DNA from: Streptomyces diastatochromogenes
Lineage (GTDB): Bacteria > Actinomycetota > Actinomycetes > Streptomycetales > Streptomycetaceae
Length of the DNA: 64,000 nt
Reading direction: 5' to 3'
Assembly: GCA_026913215.1 (NCBI GenBank)
Contig: JAPTYK010000007.1
Span: 62,001 to 126,000 of the forward strand
The translations under genes were made by a program, and so were the position numbers. Each line of letters starts with the position of its first letter. Position 1 is the first letter of the stretch. The notes beneath the pieces are model-generated. The model was not told the DNA's origin, ran no database searches, and saw only the letters and a list, made by a program, of their open reading frames with translations. Positions 33,685 through 41,822 of this stretch are shown here, piece by piece.

Positions 33685-34448
33685 TCAGGTCCGCTCTTCG
33701 GCTGCCAGTTCGTCGGCGAGGAGGCCGAGCTGCCACGTCTGCTCCTGCAGAGTGTGGATGATCTTGCCGAGCCGGCGTTCCCGCTTGACGCCGGCGGCGC
33801 TCTGGTGAGGGTTGGTGTCCGCCTCTGCGAGGAAGCCGGCGAGGCGCCGGAGGGCCTCGGTGCCGAGCTTGACGTGGCTGAGCGGTGCGAGGTCCTTCTC
33901 GGCGACGGGGCCGGTGCGGGTGGGGTAGCCGTCGGGGCGTCGTTCGATCACCCGGGTCTCGTCGAGGCGCAGCAGGGCGGCGAGGGCGCGGGCGATGTGG
34001 GCACTCTGCGGCGGGACGGCGGCCGCGCCTGCGCCGGCGTGGGTGGGCGGGGTGTCGCCGGGTAGCCGAGGACGCCGGGGCCGAGAAGGTCCAGGACCTG
34101 TTCGGTGCACCGGCGGGCCCGGGCGCGGTCCTGTTCGTCGAGGGTGAGCTGGTCGAAGACGTCCTCTCCGTTGATGGCGAGCATGGACCAGGCGGGGAAG
34201 TGGCGTACGACGGTCGTGTGCGGGCCGAATTCGGCGTGGGCTGCGCGGCACAGGCTCTCGGCGTTGTTGATGAGTCCGGCGCCGAGCATCAGGTCGGTGG
34301 CGATGACGAGGGGGCCGGGGCGGTCGCGGGTGGGCCAGACGCGCAGGCGTACGTGGGAGCGGCCGCCGGTGCTGAGGGGGAAGGGCCAGGCGTGGTCGTC
34401 GCGTACCGGGGTGGTGCGTGCGGGAGCGGGCAGGTCGGTCTCGGTCAT
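33685..34448 (-). pseudogene. Hypothetical gene, frameshifted near 34040
   Basis: The first part from the ATG at 34448 (GAGAGGA upstream) reads MTETDLPAPARTTPVRDDHA, GPLVIATDLMLGAGLINNAE, FDQLTLDEQDRARARRCTEQ. After a Pro-rich stretch the -1 frame continues SAHIARALAALLRLDETRVI, ERRPDGYPTRTGPVAEKDLA, LAPLSHVKLGTEALRRLAGF. One missing base gives a ~255-residue protein. No family recognised. Confidence 0.5.
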
Positions 34449-34602
34449 CGGGTTCCTCTCGGCGCGTGGGCCGTCGACTGTAGGCGCGGCCGCGGACAGG
34501 CTCCGCTGCAGGGGGCGCGCCCGGGCGGCGGGAAGAGGGGCGGTGTCCGCTCCCCCGCGTACGGTGCGCTCGTGCCTCACCGAACCGCCTCCCCCGTGTC
34601 CA

Positions 34603-34823
34603 CGACCAGCAGACAAACCCATAACGGCAAGAAGCGCTTCGCCCCTCTTTTTAGCCCGCCTGCCCCACCCGCACCGTGCCCACCTGGCCGTGACGACTCG
34701 TCACGGGTCGTCACGTGTCGTTCCGAATCGTCACGTCCGGGCCCCAAGAGGGCCGGGAGCCGGACAGCCACCCATAGAGGAGGACTCCAGGCTTCTTGCC
34801 GTTATGGATTCGTCGGCTGGTCG
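34603..34823. repeat. 33-bp inverted repeats enclosing an iteron array
   Basis: The arm at 34603-34635 and the arm at 34791-34823 are reverse complements at 30 of 33 positions (shared core CTTCTTGCCGTTATGG read on + from 34792). Weaker similarity continues outward (GCACCGTACG on both sides). The 155-bp interior holds the phased TCGTCACG array. It lies in the 591-bp divergent gap 34449-35039, where I see no gene. Candidate replication origin, partition site or small mobile element. Confidence 0.65.
34689..34735. promoter_or_regulatory. Phased TCGTCACG iterons, period 10 bp
   Basis: TCGTCACG occurs at 34698, 34708 and 34728, with a two-mismatch copy (TCGTTCCG) at 34718, so four sites start exactly 10 bp apart on one face of the helix. 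An inverted copy CGTGACGA at 34689 makes a palindrome with the first. This is the pattern of a cooperative protein-binding array. Confidence 0.6.
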
Positions 34824-34882
34824 CAGGCACGGGTGCTGTCCTCTCGTGAGCAGTGCCCGCACCGTACGAAGAAGACCGGACA
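34818..34882 (+). repeat. Dispersed ~65-bp repeat, copy 1
   Basis: Runs from TGGTCGCAGGCACGGG through CAGTGCCCGCACCGTACGAA to AGACCGGACA. It is almost identical to the reverse complement of 36881-36947. Its middle can fold into a small hairpin (GGGTGCTG...CAGTGCCC). A shorter related stretch lies at 35793-35836. Copy 1 overlaps the right arm of the inverted repeat. Confidence 0.65.
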
Positions 34883-35039
34883 GCGCAGGATCCGCCGTGC
34901 AGCAGCAACCTCCCCAGCCCTCGGAGCTGACCGCGGCCGCAGGTCGCTTCCCGTGCGAAATTCGCGAGCGCTCCGCCCCCTCGGCCACCCGCTGCTTCCC
35001 TCAAAGCCGCCCCCGGCCCCCAACCCGCGAAGGAGCACC

Positions 35040-35437
35040 ATGGCCGCACACCGAAAGGACCGGGACGAGAGCCAGTCATGGAAGCGCGTCGCCCGCGAAG
35101 TCCTGCTCGCCGGCGACCTCATGCTGTACGGGCACGAGCCGTCCCAGGCAGCCCGGATCGCCCTCGGGCATCTGCACCGAGGACGCACGCTCATGCAGCC
35201 GATCATCGACCGGTACGTCGCCGACGCCCGGACCCCACCCGGCCGTGCCTGGCAACGCCGCCGCGCGGCACAAGGCGCCTACGTACAGGCCTTCGAGCAG
35301 GCCATCAACCACGCGGCCGCACGGGCCGCCGGAGAGCCCGAGGGGCACGCCCACTCCTCTACAGCCGCGGCTCACTGCCGCTGATCGACCGCTACACCGG
35401 CGACCGGCGAGTACTGGACGACGCCGACGACGCCTGA
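35040..35437 (+). pseudogene. Small hypothetical gene, frameshifted near 35350
   Basis: Starts with GAAGGAG and ATG (MAAHRKDRDESQSWKRVARE, LLAGDLMLYGHEPSQAARIA, MQPIIDRYVADARTPPGRAW). The frame as written ends at 35384, but after about 35350 the -1 frame reads PLLYSRGSLPLIDRYTGDRR VLDDADDA to the TGA at 35437, a natural C-terminus. One missing base gives a ~132-residue protein. No family recognised. Confidence 0.55.
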
Positions 35438-35446
35438 CACACGTCC

Positions 35447-35471
35447 GTCCGCCCCGCCTACGGGGGCGGAC
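35447..35471 (+). terminator. Short hairpin
   Basis: GTCCGCCCC at 35447-35455 pairs with GGGGCGGAC at 35463-35471 just after the stop of the preceding gene. Confidence 0.5.
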
Positions 35472-35504
35472 CACAACAACCGCGCCCGACTGGAGTACCT
35501 CACC

Positions 35505-35792
35505 ATGCCCATCACCTACCCTCCCGGCCTGCCGGACGTGCCTGACGACGCGTGGAACGCAGAGAGGATCGCCGACCTCGGGATCGAGCGACCAGACGAC
35601 GCCCGCGCGGCCGCCGTAGCCGACTTCGCACTCGATGCCGACGACGCCACGCAAGCGGAGTTCCGCCTTCTCGCCTACATCAACCGCAGCACCTCTCCGG
35701 AGGCCGATCTCCGCGGAACCACCGCCACGGCGCTTGAAGCACTGGAGCCCGGCCGCTGGCGAGTCCGCCTGCGAGTCCCGGGCGAGTACTGA
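35505..35792 (+). CDS. Hypothetical protein
   Basis: A 95-residue acidic protein (MPITYPPGLPDVPDDAWNAE, PDDARAAAVADFALDADDAT). Complete and in frame; the ribosome site is weak. No family recognised. Confidence 0.6.
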   Translation: MPITYPPGLPDVPDDAWNAERIADLGIERPDDARAAAVADFALDADDATQAEFRLLAYINRSTSPEADLRGTTATALEALEPGRWRVRLRVPGEY

Positions 35793-35878
35793 GCAAGCCC
35801 GGGCGCTGTCCTCTCCCCTGAGCTGTGCCCGGGCCGCACGCCCCATCCACGCAACCCGCTACCGAGAGAGGACACGAC

Positions 35879-36821
35879 ATGACCGCCGGGACCCACACCA
35901 TCCCCGACCCGGCCGCCGACGGCCACGAGCACCGCCCGCAGCCCTTCGGCCCGCGCTACGCCACCCGCGACGTGCCCATGACGTCCGCCCCTAGCCGTGC
36001 GACAACGGCGACGCCACCGACCGCACCACGTGCGGCTGCTGCACCGCCCGCGACACCACGGCCACCGATCGCTGCACGACATGCGGGAGCCGCCGCTGCG
36101 ACCAGCACACCTCCTGCGGGCCCGACGTCCTGGCCGCCGTCCGCGCGGCCGTGCAGGCCCTCGCGCCCGAGCATCCCGCAGCCACCATCAACGCGTACGG
36201 CGCCTGCACCCGCGCCGGATACGCGGTGAATCCGGGCGCCGACGGGCGCGCCCGCATCCACCACCGCTTCCCGAACCTCAACGTCCTCGACCCCAACCGA
36301 CTGTCCCAGGAGCAGCGATGGACCGTGGCGCGCCGCGAGGCCAACCTGTACGCGGCCACCTTGAAGGCGGCCGGCTGGACCGTGGAGCACAAGACGGTGA
36401 CCACGGGGCGATCCTCCTGGCCTCCCCGCCGCCGACCGCCGACCAGGTCCACGAGGCGCTCGGCCGGGCCGTGGAGGCCCTCCACCAGGACGGGCAGACC
36501 CTCGTGCCCGCAGCCGCCGCCAGCCCGCTCGCCGACCTGCTCGACACCGTCACCGAGGAAACGCACGGGCCCGCCCCGCAGCCCGAGACGACCGAGTCGT
36601 CCTGCCACGGCTGCGGCGGCACCGGGCAGGTGTACCTCGGCACCGGCCCCGACGGACACGCGTGGTCCGGCACCGAGTGCTGCTGCTCGCATCGACACTG
36701 CACGTGCGGCTCCTGCGACGGATTCCCCTGCTCCCGCGTCCGGTCGGCGTACGACGTCGCCCTCGGCCTTCTCAGCGCGGCACCGGGCTGCCCCACGACC
36801 ACGCCCGAGACCTACCGATGA
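35879..36821 (+). pseudogene. Cysteine-rich hypothetical gene, frameshifted near 35995 and 36405
   Basis: Three segments in successive -1 frames: from the ATG at 35879 (GAGAGAGGA upstream), MTAGTHTIPDPAADGHEH; then CDNGDATDRTTCGCCTARDT, RCTTCGSRRCDQHTSCGPDV and NLNVLDPNRLSQEQRWTVAR; then LLASPPPTADQVHEALGRAV and the C-terminus CHGCGGTGQVYLGTGPDG with CCCSHRHCTCGSCDGFPC. Joined, they make ~314 residues with at least four Cys clusters, so a multi-zinc protein is likely. Repairing both sites needs one base each. No family recognised. Confidence 0.5.
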
Positions 36822-36880
36822 CCGGGCCCGCGTCTATGTCACCCACGGCCGGAAGTACCACACCGCCACCGTCCTGATGT

Positions 36881-36947
36881 TGTCCGGTCTGGTTCGTACG
36901 GTGCGGGCACTGCTCATGAGAGAGGACAGCGCCCGTGCCTGCGACCA
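36881..36947 (-). repeat. Dispersed ~65-bp repeat, copy 2 (inverted)
   Basis: Reverse complement of the repeat at 34818-34882 with only a few differences (CTCTCATGAGCAG versus CTCGTGAGCAG). It sits in the 281-bp gap before the gene at 37103, where no gene is evident. Confidence 0.65.
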
Positions 36948-37102
36948 CCGACTGGTGACCGCGCACGACCGCGGTAGGGCAACCGCGCGGCCGCCGGCAC
37001 CCAGGATTCGCCAGACGTCGCCACCACCGGCGGCGCTCCCGTTCACTGAAGGCCGTCCCGGCAGGGCCCCGGCACCTGCCCTACGCCAAGGAGCCCGACC
37101 CG

Positions 37103-37453
37103 ATGCCCAGCAACGGCACTCCCCTCAACCCCCTCGCGCTCATCGCCGCGCTCGAAGCCGAATGCGTGGCCGTCGACGGCGAAGGCCGCTACCTCCCCTT
37201 CGAGGACCTCATCAACTACGTCCGCACCCACCTGAGCGACGAGGAACTGGCCCAGCTCGCCAAGAAGCCCACCGACCCCCACCTCAAGGAGGGCGACATC
37301 ATCCTCCACAACGGCCACCCCGCCACCGTCCGCAGCATCGACTTCCACGCCCCCCACAAGCACCCCCGCTCCGGTCTCCCCCGCCACCGGCCCGCCACCC
37401 AGATCACCACCAGCCGAGGCAGCCTCTACTTCACCCTCGTCCCCGACGCCTGA
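37103..37453 (+). CDS. Hypothetical protein, paralogue of 55301-55864
   Basis: A 116-residue protein. The C-terminal half LAQLAKKPTDPHLKEGDIIL, HNGHPATVRSIDFHAPHKHP, RSGLPRHRPATQITTS resembles the protein at 55301 (LAKLVKPASDPDLQPGDLTL, VHDTPVTVRETRIHRPHSHG, SGLPQHQAALEIVT). AAGGAG precedes the ATG, and a strong terminator follows 52 bp later. Function unknown. Confidence 0.68.
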   Translation: MPSNGTPLNPLALIAALEAECVAVDGEGRYLPFEDLINYVRTHLSDEELAQLAKKPTDPHLKEGDIILHNGHPATVRSIDFHAPHKHPRSGLPRHRPATQITTSRGSLYFTLVPDA

Positions 37454-37504
37454 ACCCACCCGACGAGCCCCGCCAAGCAGGCCACCAGCCGTGCACCGAG
37501 AACA

Positions 37505-37538
37505 GCGGTTACCAGCGGGCGTGCCCGCTGGTAACCGC
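37505..37538 (+). terminator. 15-bp hairpin
   Basis: GCGGTTACCAGCGGG pairs with CCCGCTGGTAACCGC around a 4-base loop. This is a strong terminator after the gene ending at 37453. Confidence 0.75.
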
Positions 37539-37579
37539 CCCTCACCCACGACCCCGACAGCAGCAGAGGACGGCCGCCC

Positions 37580-38056
37580 ATGAGCGCGCAGGAGATCCGA
37601 ACCAGGTTCGTCTGGTCCGACAGCCCCTCGATGGCGTGGGGCCTGGTCTTCCTGGCCGAATCCTCCGACAGCAACATCACCCGGACGTTCGGCCCCCACG
37701 CCCACCGCAGCCGCGAAGACGCCGAAGCGGCCGGGCGGGGGCCCTGGCCCGGGCCCACGCTGTACCGGATCACGCGCACCAGTGCGCCGGCGGACACCGG
37801 CACCCCCGCACCCGGCGGTCTCGACTACGCCTTCGTCTCCAGCACCCCCTCCTGGAACAACAGATGGAGCAGCATCGACTTCGACGCGCACCGCGACGGT
37901 GGCCACAACCGGCTGTCGACGTTTCCCGATGCGGCCGAAGCCATCCAGCGCGCCCGATGGGCGACAGAAGAGGACCGCAGCAGGTACGAGGGCATCGTGT
38001 TCCAGGCGTACCTGCTGACGTGGTCGGTGCAGGCCGTCGAGCAGTCACAGCCGTGA
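37580..38056 (+). CDS. Hypothetical protein
   Basis: A 158-residue protein (MSAQEIRTRFVWSDSPSMAW, SSDSNITRTFGPHAHRSRED, WSSIDFDAHRDGGHNRLSTF). GAGGA lies upstream of the ATG. No family recognised. Confidence 0.65.
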   Translation: MSAQEIRTRFVWSDSPSMAWGLVFLAESSDSNITRTFGPHAHRSREDAEAAGRGPWPGPTLYRITRTSAPADTGTPAPGGLDYAFVSSTPSWNNRWSSIDFDAHRDGGHNRLSTFPDAAEAIQRARWATEEDRSRYEGIVFQAYLLTWSVQAVEQSQP

Positions 38057-38217
38057 GCGGGCTCTGACCCGACGAGCCGCAGGAGCGAGGCGCTCCCGCC
38101 CGGCCCCTCCAGGCCGCCCGATCGATCCTCATCACGATCACCATCCCCGCTGCGCATCCAGGACGGGAGCCCTGGACCAGCGGCTCCCGAACACGCCTCA
38201 CAGAAGAGAGACATCCG

Positions 38218-38636
38218 ATGCCCCAGCCGACAACGAACGATCGGATCGTCGCCTCCGTCCTGGAGGAGACGCGAGTGGCCCGCAAGGCCCACCACCAGGC
38301 CATCACCCTCCTGGTCAACACCGCTGAAGCCGAAGATCCCGTCCCCGGCATGCAGCTGGAGACCTTCGTACGGGCGCAGGCCCTGCACCAGTTGTGGGCC
38401 CGCGCCCACTCCTGGACGGGCGCGTCGGCGCTGTCCGAAGCGGACCAGCGCCTGAATGTGCCGAGCTCCCCGAGCCCGCCATGCGGCAGCTGCTCAACAC
38501 CAAGGCGCCGTTCGTCCTCGGCCAGGACGCGTCAGAGATGGCCCGGCTCGTCCATGAGCACCGCATGGCCATGTACCACCGCTGGCACCGCGACCTGGCG
38601 GCCATCCTCGAACGCCACACCGGGAACGGCTGGTGA
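38218..38636 (+). pseudogene. Hypothetical gene, frameshifted near 38455
   Basis: The first frame from the ATG at 38218 (GAAGAGAGA upstream) gives MPQPTTNDRIVASVLEETRV, AEDPVPGMQLETFVRAQALH, SEADQRLN. After about 38455 the -1 frame gives CAELPEPAMRQLLNTKAPFV, LGQDASEMARLVHEHRMAMY, HRWHRDLAAILERHTGNGW to 38636. One missing base restores ~139 residues. No family recognised. Confidence 0.52.
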
Positions 38637-38681
38637 CCGGCTATCCGCCGGCCCTCCCCATCCTTCGCCTCCGGAGCGCCC

Positions 38682-39293
38682 GTGGAACAGCCCCGCACCG
38701 CCACAGCCAGGAACCGCCGCGCCCCCGCGCCCTCGGCCGCGAGCACCGGGGGCCCTGCGGCCGTCGTAGTCCGCACCCCCGCCGGTGTCCTGCACCTCCT
38801 GGCCCCCGGCGCCACGCCTCCCCCACTGCCGGTGTTCACCGTCCCTCTGTTGTGCTGCACCGATCCGGAACAGGCCCCCGCAGTCCGCGCGTACGACGGT
38901 CCCTGGAATGGACCGAAGACATGCCGGGCGTGCTTGCGTGTGTGGCGGGGCGACCCGGCCCCGCAGCAGGCTGTCCTCGAGGAGCTGCCCGGCGCCGAGC
39001 CGATCGAGCCCGTTGAGCGGCGGATTCCTGCGCTGCCACGTGAACACCGGGGTCGGCCACTCGTCTGGTGCGACTGGCAGCCACAGCTCGTCTTGTCGCA
39101 CTACTCGACGGCGTGCGAGAAGTGTGAGGATTCGGGGCCCGGGCTGATGGCATCCGGGCGCGGCAGTGAACCCCCGGGCCGCTACGTGGCGTTCCGGTGT
39201 CCGGCCTGCCAGCACATGACGGTGTACGAGCACCGCGGGTCCTGGGACCTGGACCTGATCTACGAGAACCGTGCGCCAGGTCGCCGCCGCTGA
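38682..39293 (+). CDS. Hypothetical protein with CxxC motifs
   Basis: A 203-residue protein (GTG start with GGAG upstream). It contains TCRACLRVWRGD, TACEKCEDSG and RCPACQHMTVYEH, three Cys pairs of zinc-knuckle type, and YENRAPGRRR at the end. No family recognised. Confidence 0.65.
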   Translation: MEQPRTATARNRRAPAPSAASTGGPAAVVVRTPAGVLHLLAPGATPPPLPVFTVPLLCCTDPEQAPAVRAYDGPWNGPKTCRACLRVWRGDPAPQQAVLEELPGAEPIEPVERRIPALPREHRGRPLVWCDWQPQLVLSHYSTACEKCEDSGPGLMASGRGSEPPGRYVAFRCPACQHMTVYEHRGSWDLDLIYENRAPGRRR

Positions 39294-39465
39294 CGTTGCC
39301 GCACTCCGGCTGGCGAGCGCCTGCCGCCGGACCGACAGGTCGGCAGGCTGGGGCCCCGGCCCAGTCGGTGCGCGGGATTCGCGAGATCGCGACGGTGACG
39401 GTGCTCTGCCTCTTCAGTGGCCGAGCCGCGCAGCCGCCGGCAGTCCTCTTTCAGGAAGGCGCCCG

Positions 39466-41427
39466 ATGAACGCCGACTCGCGTACCGCAGCTTCCCACCC
39501 GCAGTCCTCTCCCGCCGCTGCTCGCTGCGGCGGACACGATGATGCTCGCGGTGCCGCCGCCGGGGAGGAGACCGCAGCCGAGTCGTGCCCGGCGTGCCAG
39601 CGCAAGGAGGTCCGCTCTGGGCGCTGCGGCGGATGTGCCGCTGCCCTCGGGGCCGACGCGGCGGCCGCCGCGCTGGAAGGCATGCCCAAGAACGCGGGCT
39701 CCCTGGTGCGTGAAGCTGAACAGCTGGGCTGGGACGTGCACGTGGAGCGCCGCTGGACCGGCCGCCTGTGGGTGCGCGCCGCGGTGCTCTCCGGGCTCGT
39801 GATGGTGCGTGCCGGGGTGGAGGAGACCGAGCACGTGTGCGCATGGAACGAGGCGACGGGCAAGTTCGTGGGGTCCGCTTCGACCGGCGGGTTCAAGGCC
39901 GTGCGCGAGGCCGTCAAGGCTGTACGCGTCGTCTCGCGTGAGCAGGAGGCCACGGGCCGGACGGTGTGGGGGCGCGACGCCGCGGAGTGGGTCCGGCAGA
40001 TGGACGACGCCGTGGCGAAGGTGAGTGCTGCCCTGAGTGACGCTCGGGACGCGTTCAACGCCATCGACGGTTCCACGCCCTCGGGTGCGCGGGCGGTGGA
40101 GTTGGGCTCCGCCGCCTACGCGGAGGCCAAGACGGCGGAGCGGTCGGCCACCGACGCTGTGAAGGCGGCGCGGGCGTGGCTGGCCGAGACGAACGGTGAG
40201 GATGCGCGGGGTGTGCGTCGTGGCGGCGTGCGATCGTGCTGGCCGGGCAGCACGTCAAGGAAGCCGGGGAGGCGATCGCGGACGCTGCGGCGCGCGCGGA
40301 GCGGGAGGCGCTCGCCGCTCCGATCATTGAGGAGGCGCAGGAGCGGCTGATCGCCCAGGAAGCCCAGTGGCGCAAGCAGCTGGCCGATGCAGGCCGCGAA
40401 CCGTCGGCGCGCGGGTACGCCGGGCTGATCGTGATGTTCGAGGACTCCTCGCGCGCCTGGTGTGGGTGGTTCGACGGCCACACCGACTACGACGGTGTCA
40501 CGCACGCCGGGCACGGCGATCCCTCGCTGTCGTTCGTGGCGCAGTACGACGCCTGGGCCAAGTCCAAGCGCTCCAGCCGGTCGGTGTATTACCCTCGCGG
40601 TACACCTCCGCCGCGCTGATCGCCGGTGACCGGGTCGACGCCGCTGCCGTGGCGTTCACGCTGGCCGTCGCTGACCGTATCGAGGGACGCGGCGCTGAGA
40701 ACCTGCGAAAGACGGCGGCCGCCGTCCGCAAGAACCCCCGGGGATTCGGTACTGGAAACGACCGCAAGCACTTGGCCAACTGGGCCAAGTACCCGCACAA
40801 CAGCTACGGGGAGCCGACCCGGCTCGCTGAGCACGCGGTCGCCGAGTGGGCGGCGCTCGAGACCGCCCAGGCCGCGTACAACGGTGTTCGGGACTTCGAG
40901 AAGGCCCTGCACTGGGATGCGCACTACGCCGGCGAGCGGGCGGAGGCGCGGGCGGAAGCCGACCGTGCCGGGCTGGCCGGGCGTGACCAGGCCCGGGCCG
41001 AGCGCGCGGCGTCCGGCCGAACGGCGGCCGCGTGGGAGGCGGCGGTGGAGCGGCTGACGGAGGCCCGCATGCGTGTGCACGCGGCGGGGTGCTTGCCGCC
41101 GGTGACGTGGAGCGGGCGCGGGCGTGCGGAGACCGGGTCCAGGAAGGCGATGCGCTCGCTGAAGGCGTGTGGTTGGCCGTCCGGTCCTGTGAAGAGGCGT
41201 ACGACGACGTGAGCCGTGCGAAGCGGGACGCCGGCCACTACGAGGAGTCGGCCGAGACCTACCGCGCAGCGGGTGCCCTGTCTGACTTCGTGGCCGAGTG
41301 CGCGCGCATGGAGGAAGCCGCCGCCCGTGCCGAGTCCGGGCGTGAAGAGACGCTGGCTTTGTACGGGTGTGCCTTCGCGGATGCCGCGCAGGCGGAGGAG
41401 GACCGGCGCGAGGCCGCACTCCGGTAG
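39466..41427 (+). pseudogene. Large helical hypothetical gene with three frame changes
   Basis: CAGGAAGG precedes the ATG at 39466. Four successive segments, each moved by -1, read continuously. 39466-~40215 has an N-terminal zinc-like motif CPACQRKEVRSGRCGGC and VEETEHVCAWNEATGKFVGS. ~40236-40600 has AGQHVKEAGEAIADAAARAE and SSRAWCGWFDGHTDYDGVTH. ~40605-41090 has SAALIAGDRVDAAAVAFTLA and HLANWAKYPHNSYGEPTRLA. ~41095-41427 has CEEAYDDVSRAKRDAGHYEE. Joined, they make ~650 residues, mostly Ala/Glu/Arg coiled coil in the second half. Three single added bases repair it. Function unknown. Confidence 0.55.
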
Positions 41428-41498
41428 GGCCCCGTCGGGTGCGGTGCGCTGCCCCGGGTGAGCGTGACGGTCTCGGACTCCCGTTGCTGGCCGTCGCG

Positions 41499-41528
41499 CG
41501 CCCGGCGGGGTCCTTGCCCCGCCGGGCG
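41499..41528 (+). terminator. 12-bp hairpin
   Basis: CGCCCGGCGGGG at 41499-41510 pairs with CCCCGCCGGGCG at 41517-41528. It is in the 395-bp gap 41428-41822, otherwise without an evident gene. Confidence 0.6.
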
Positions 41529-41822
41529 TGAGGGCGCCTCAGGGCGCGGGCAGGCCCTCCCGCTCGCGATGTGGCAGCCCCGCTATTCAGTCGGACCGCG
41601 GACATGCACGGTCACCAACCGGTCTGGGTCGCTTCCCTCGACCCGAGCTGGCCGCTGTCCGTCGTCGAGGGCGCCCTCATTACCGGCCAGCACGCGGTTG
41701 AGAACCCGCTGGTGCGCGCGCCGATAGCGGAATTCGCGAGAAGGCGACGTCGCTGGCGTACGCCGCTTCAGTGGCCCCGGCTGCGCATCCGCGTGGTCTC
41801 TCCCGGCCCACGAAGGAATCCC

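Noticed and set aside
34603..34823. Linear-plasmid telomere
   Set aside because: The palindromic locus is internal, flanked by genes on both sides, and shows none of the multiple tightly packed GCG-loop palindromes of Streptomyces telomeres.
34105..35619. Rightward open frame across the iteron region
   Set aside because: It runs through intergenic repeats and out of frame with the flanking genes; composition is Arg/Pro/Ser without motifs.
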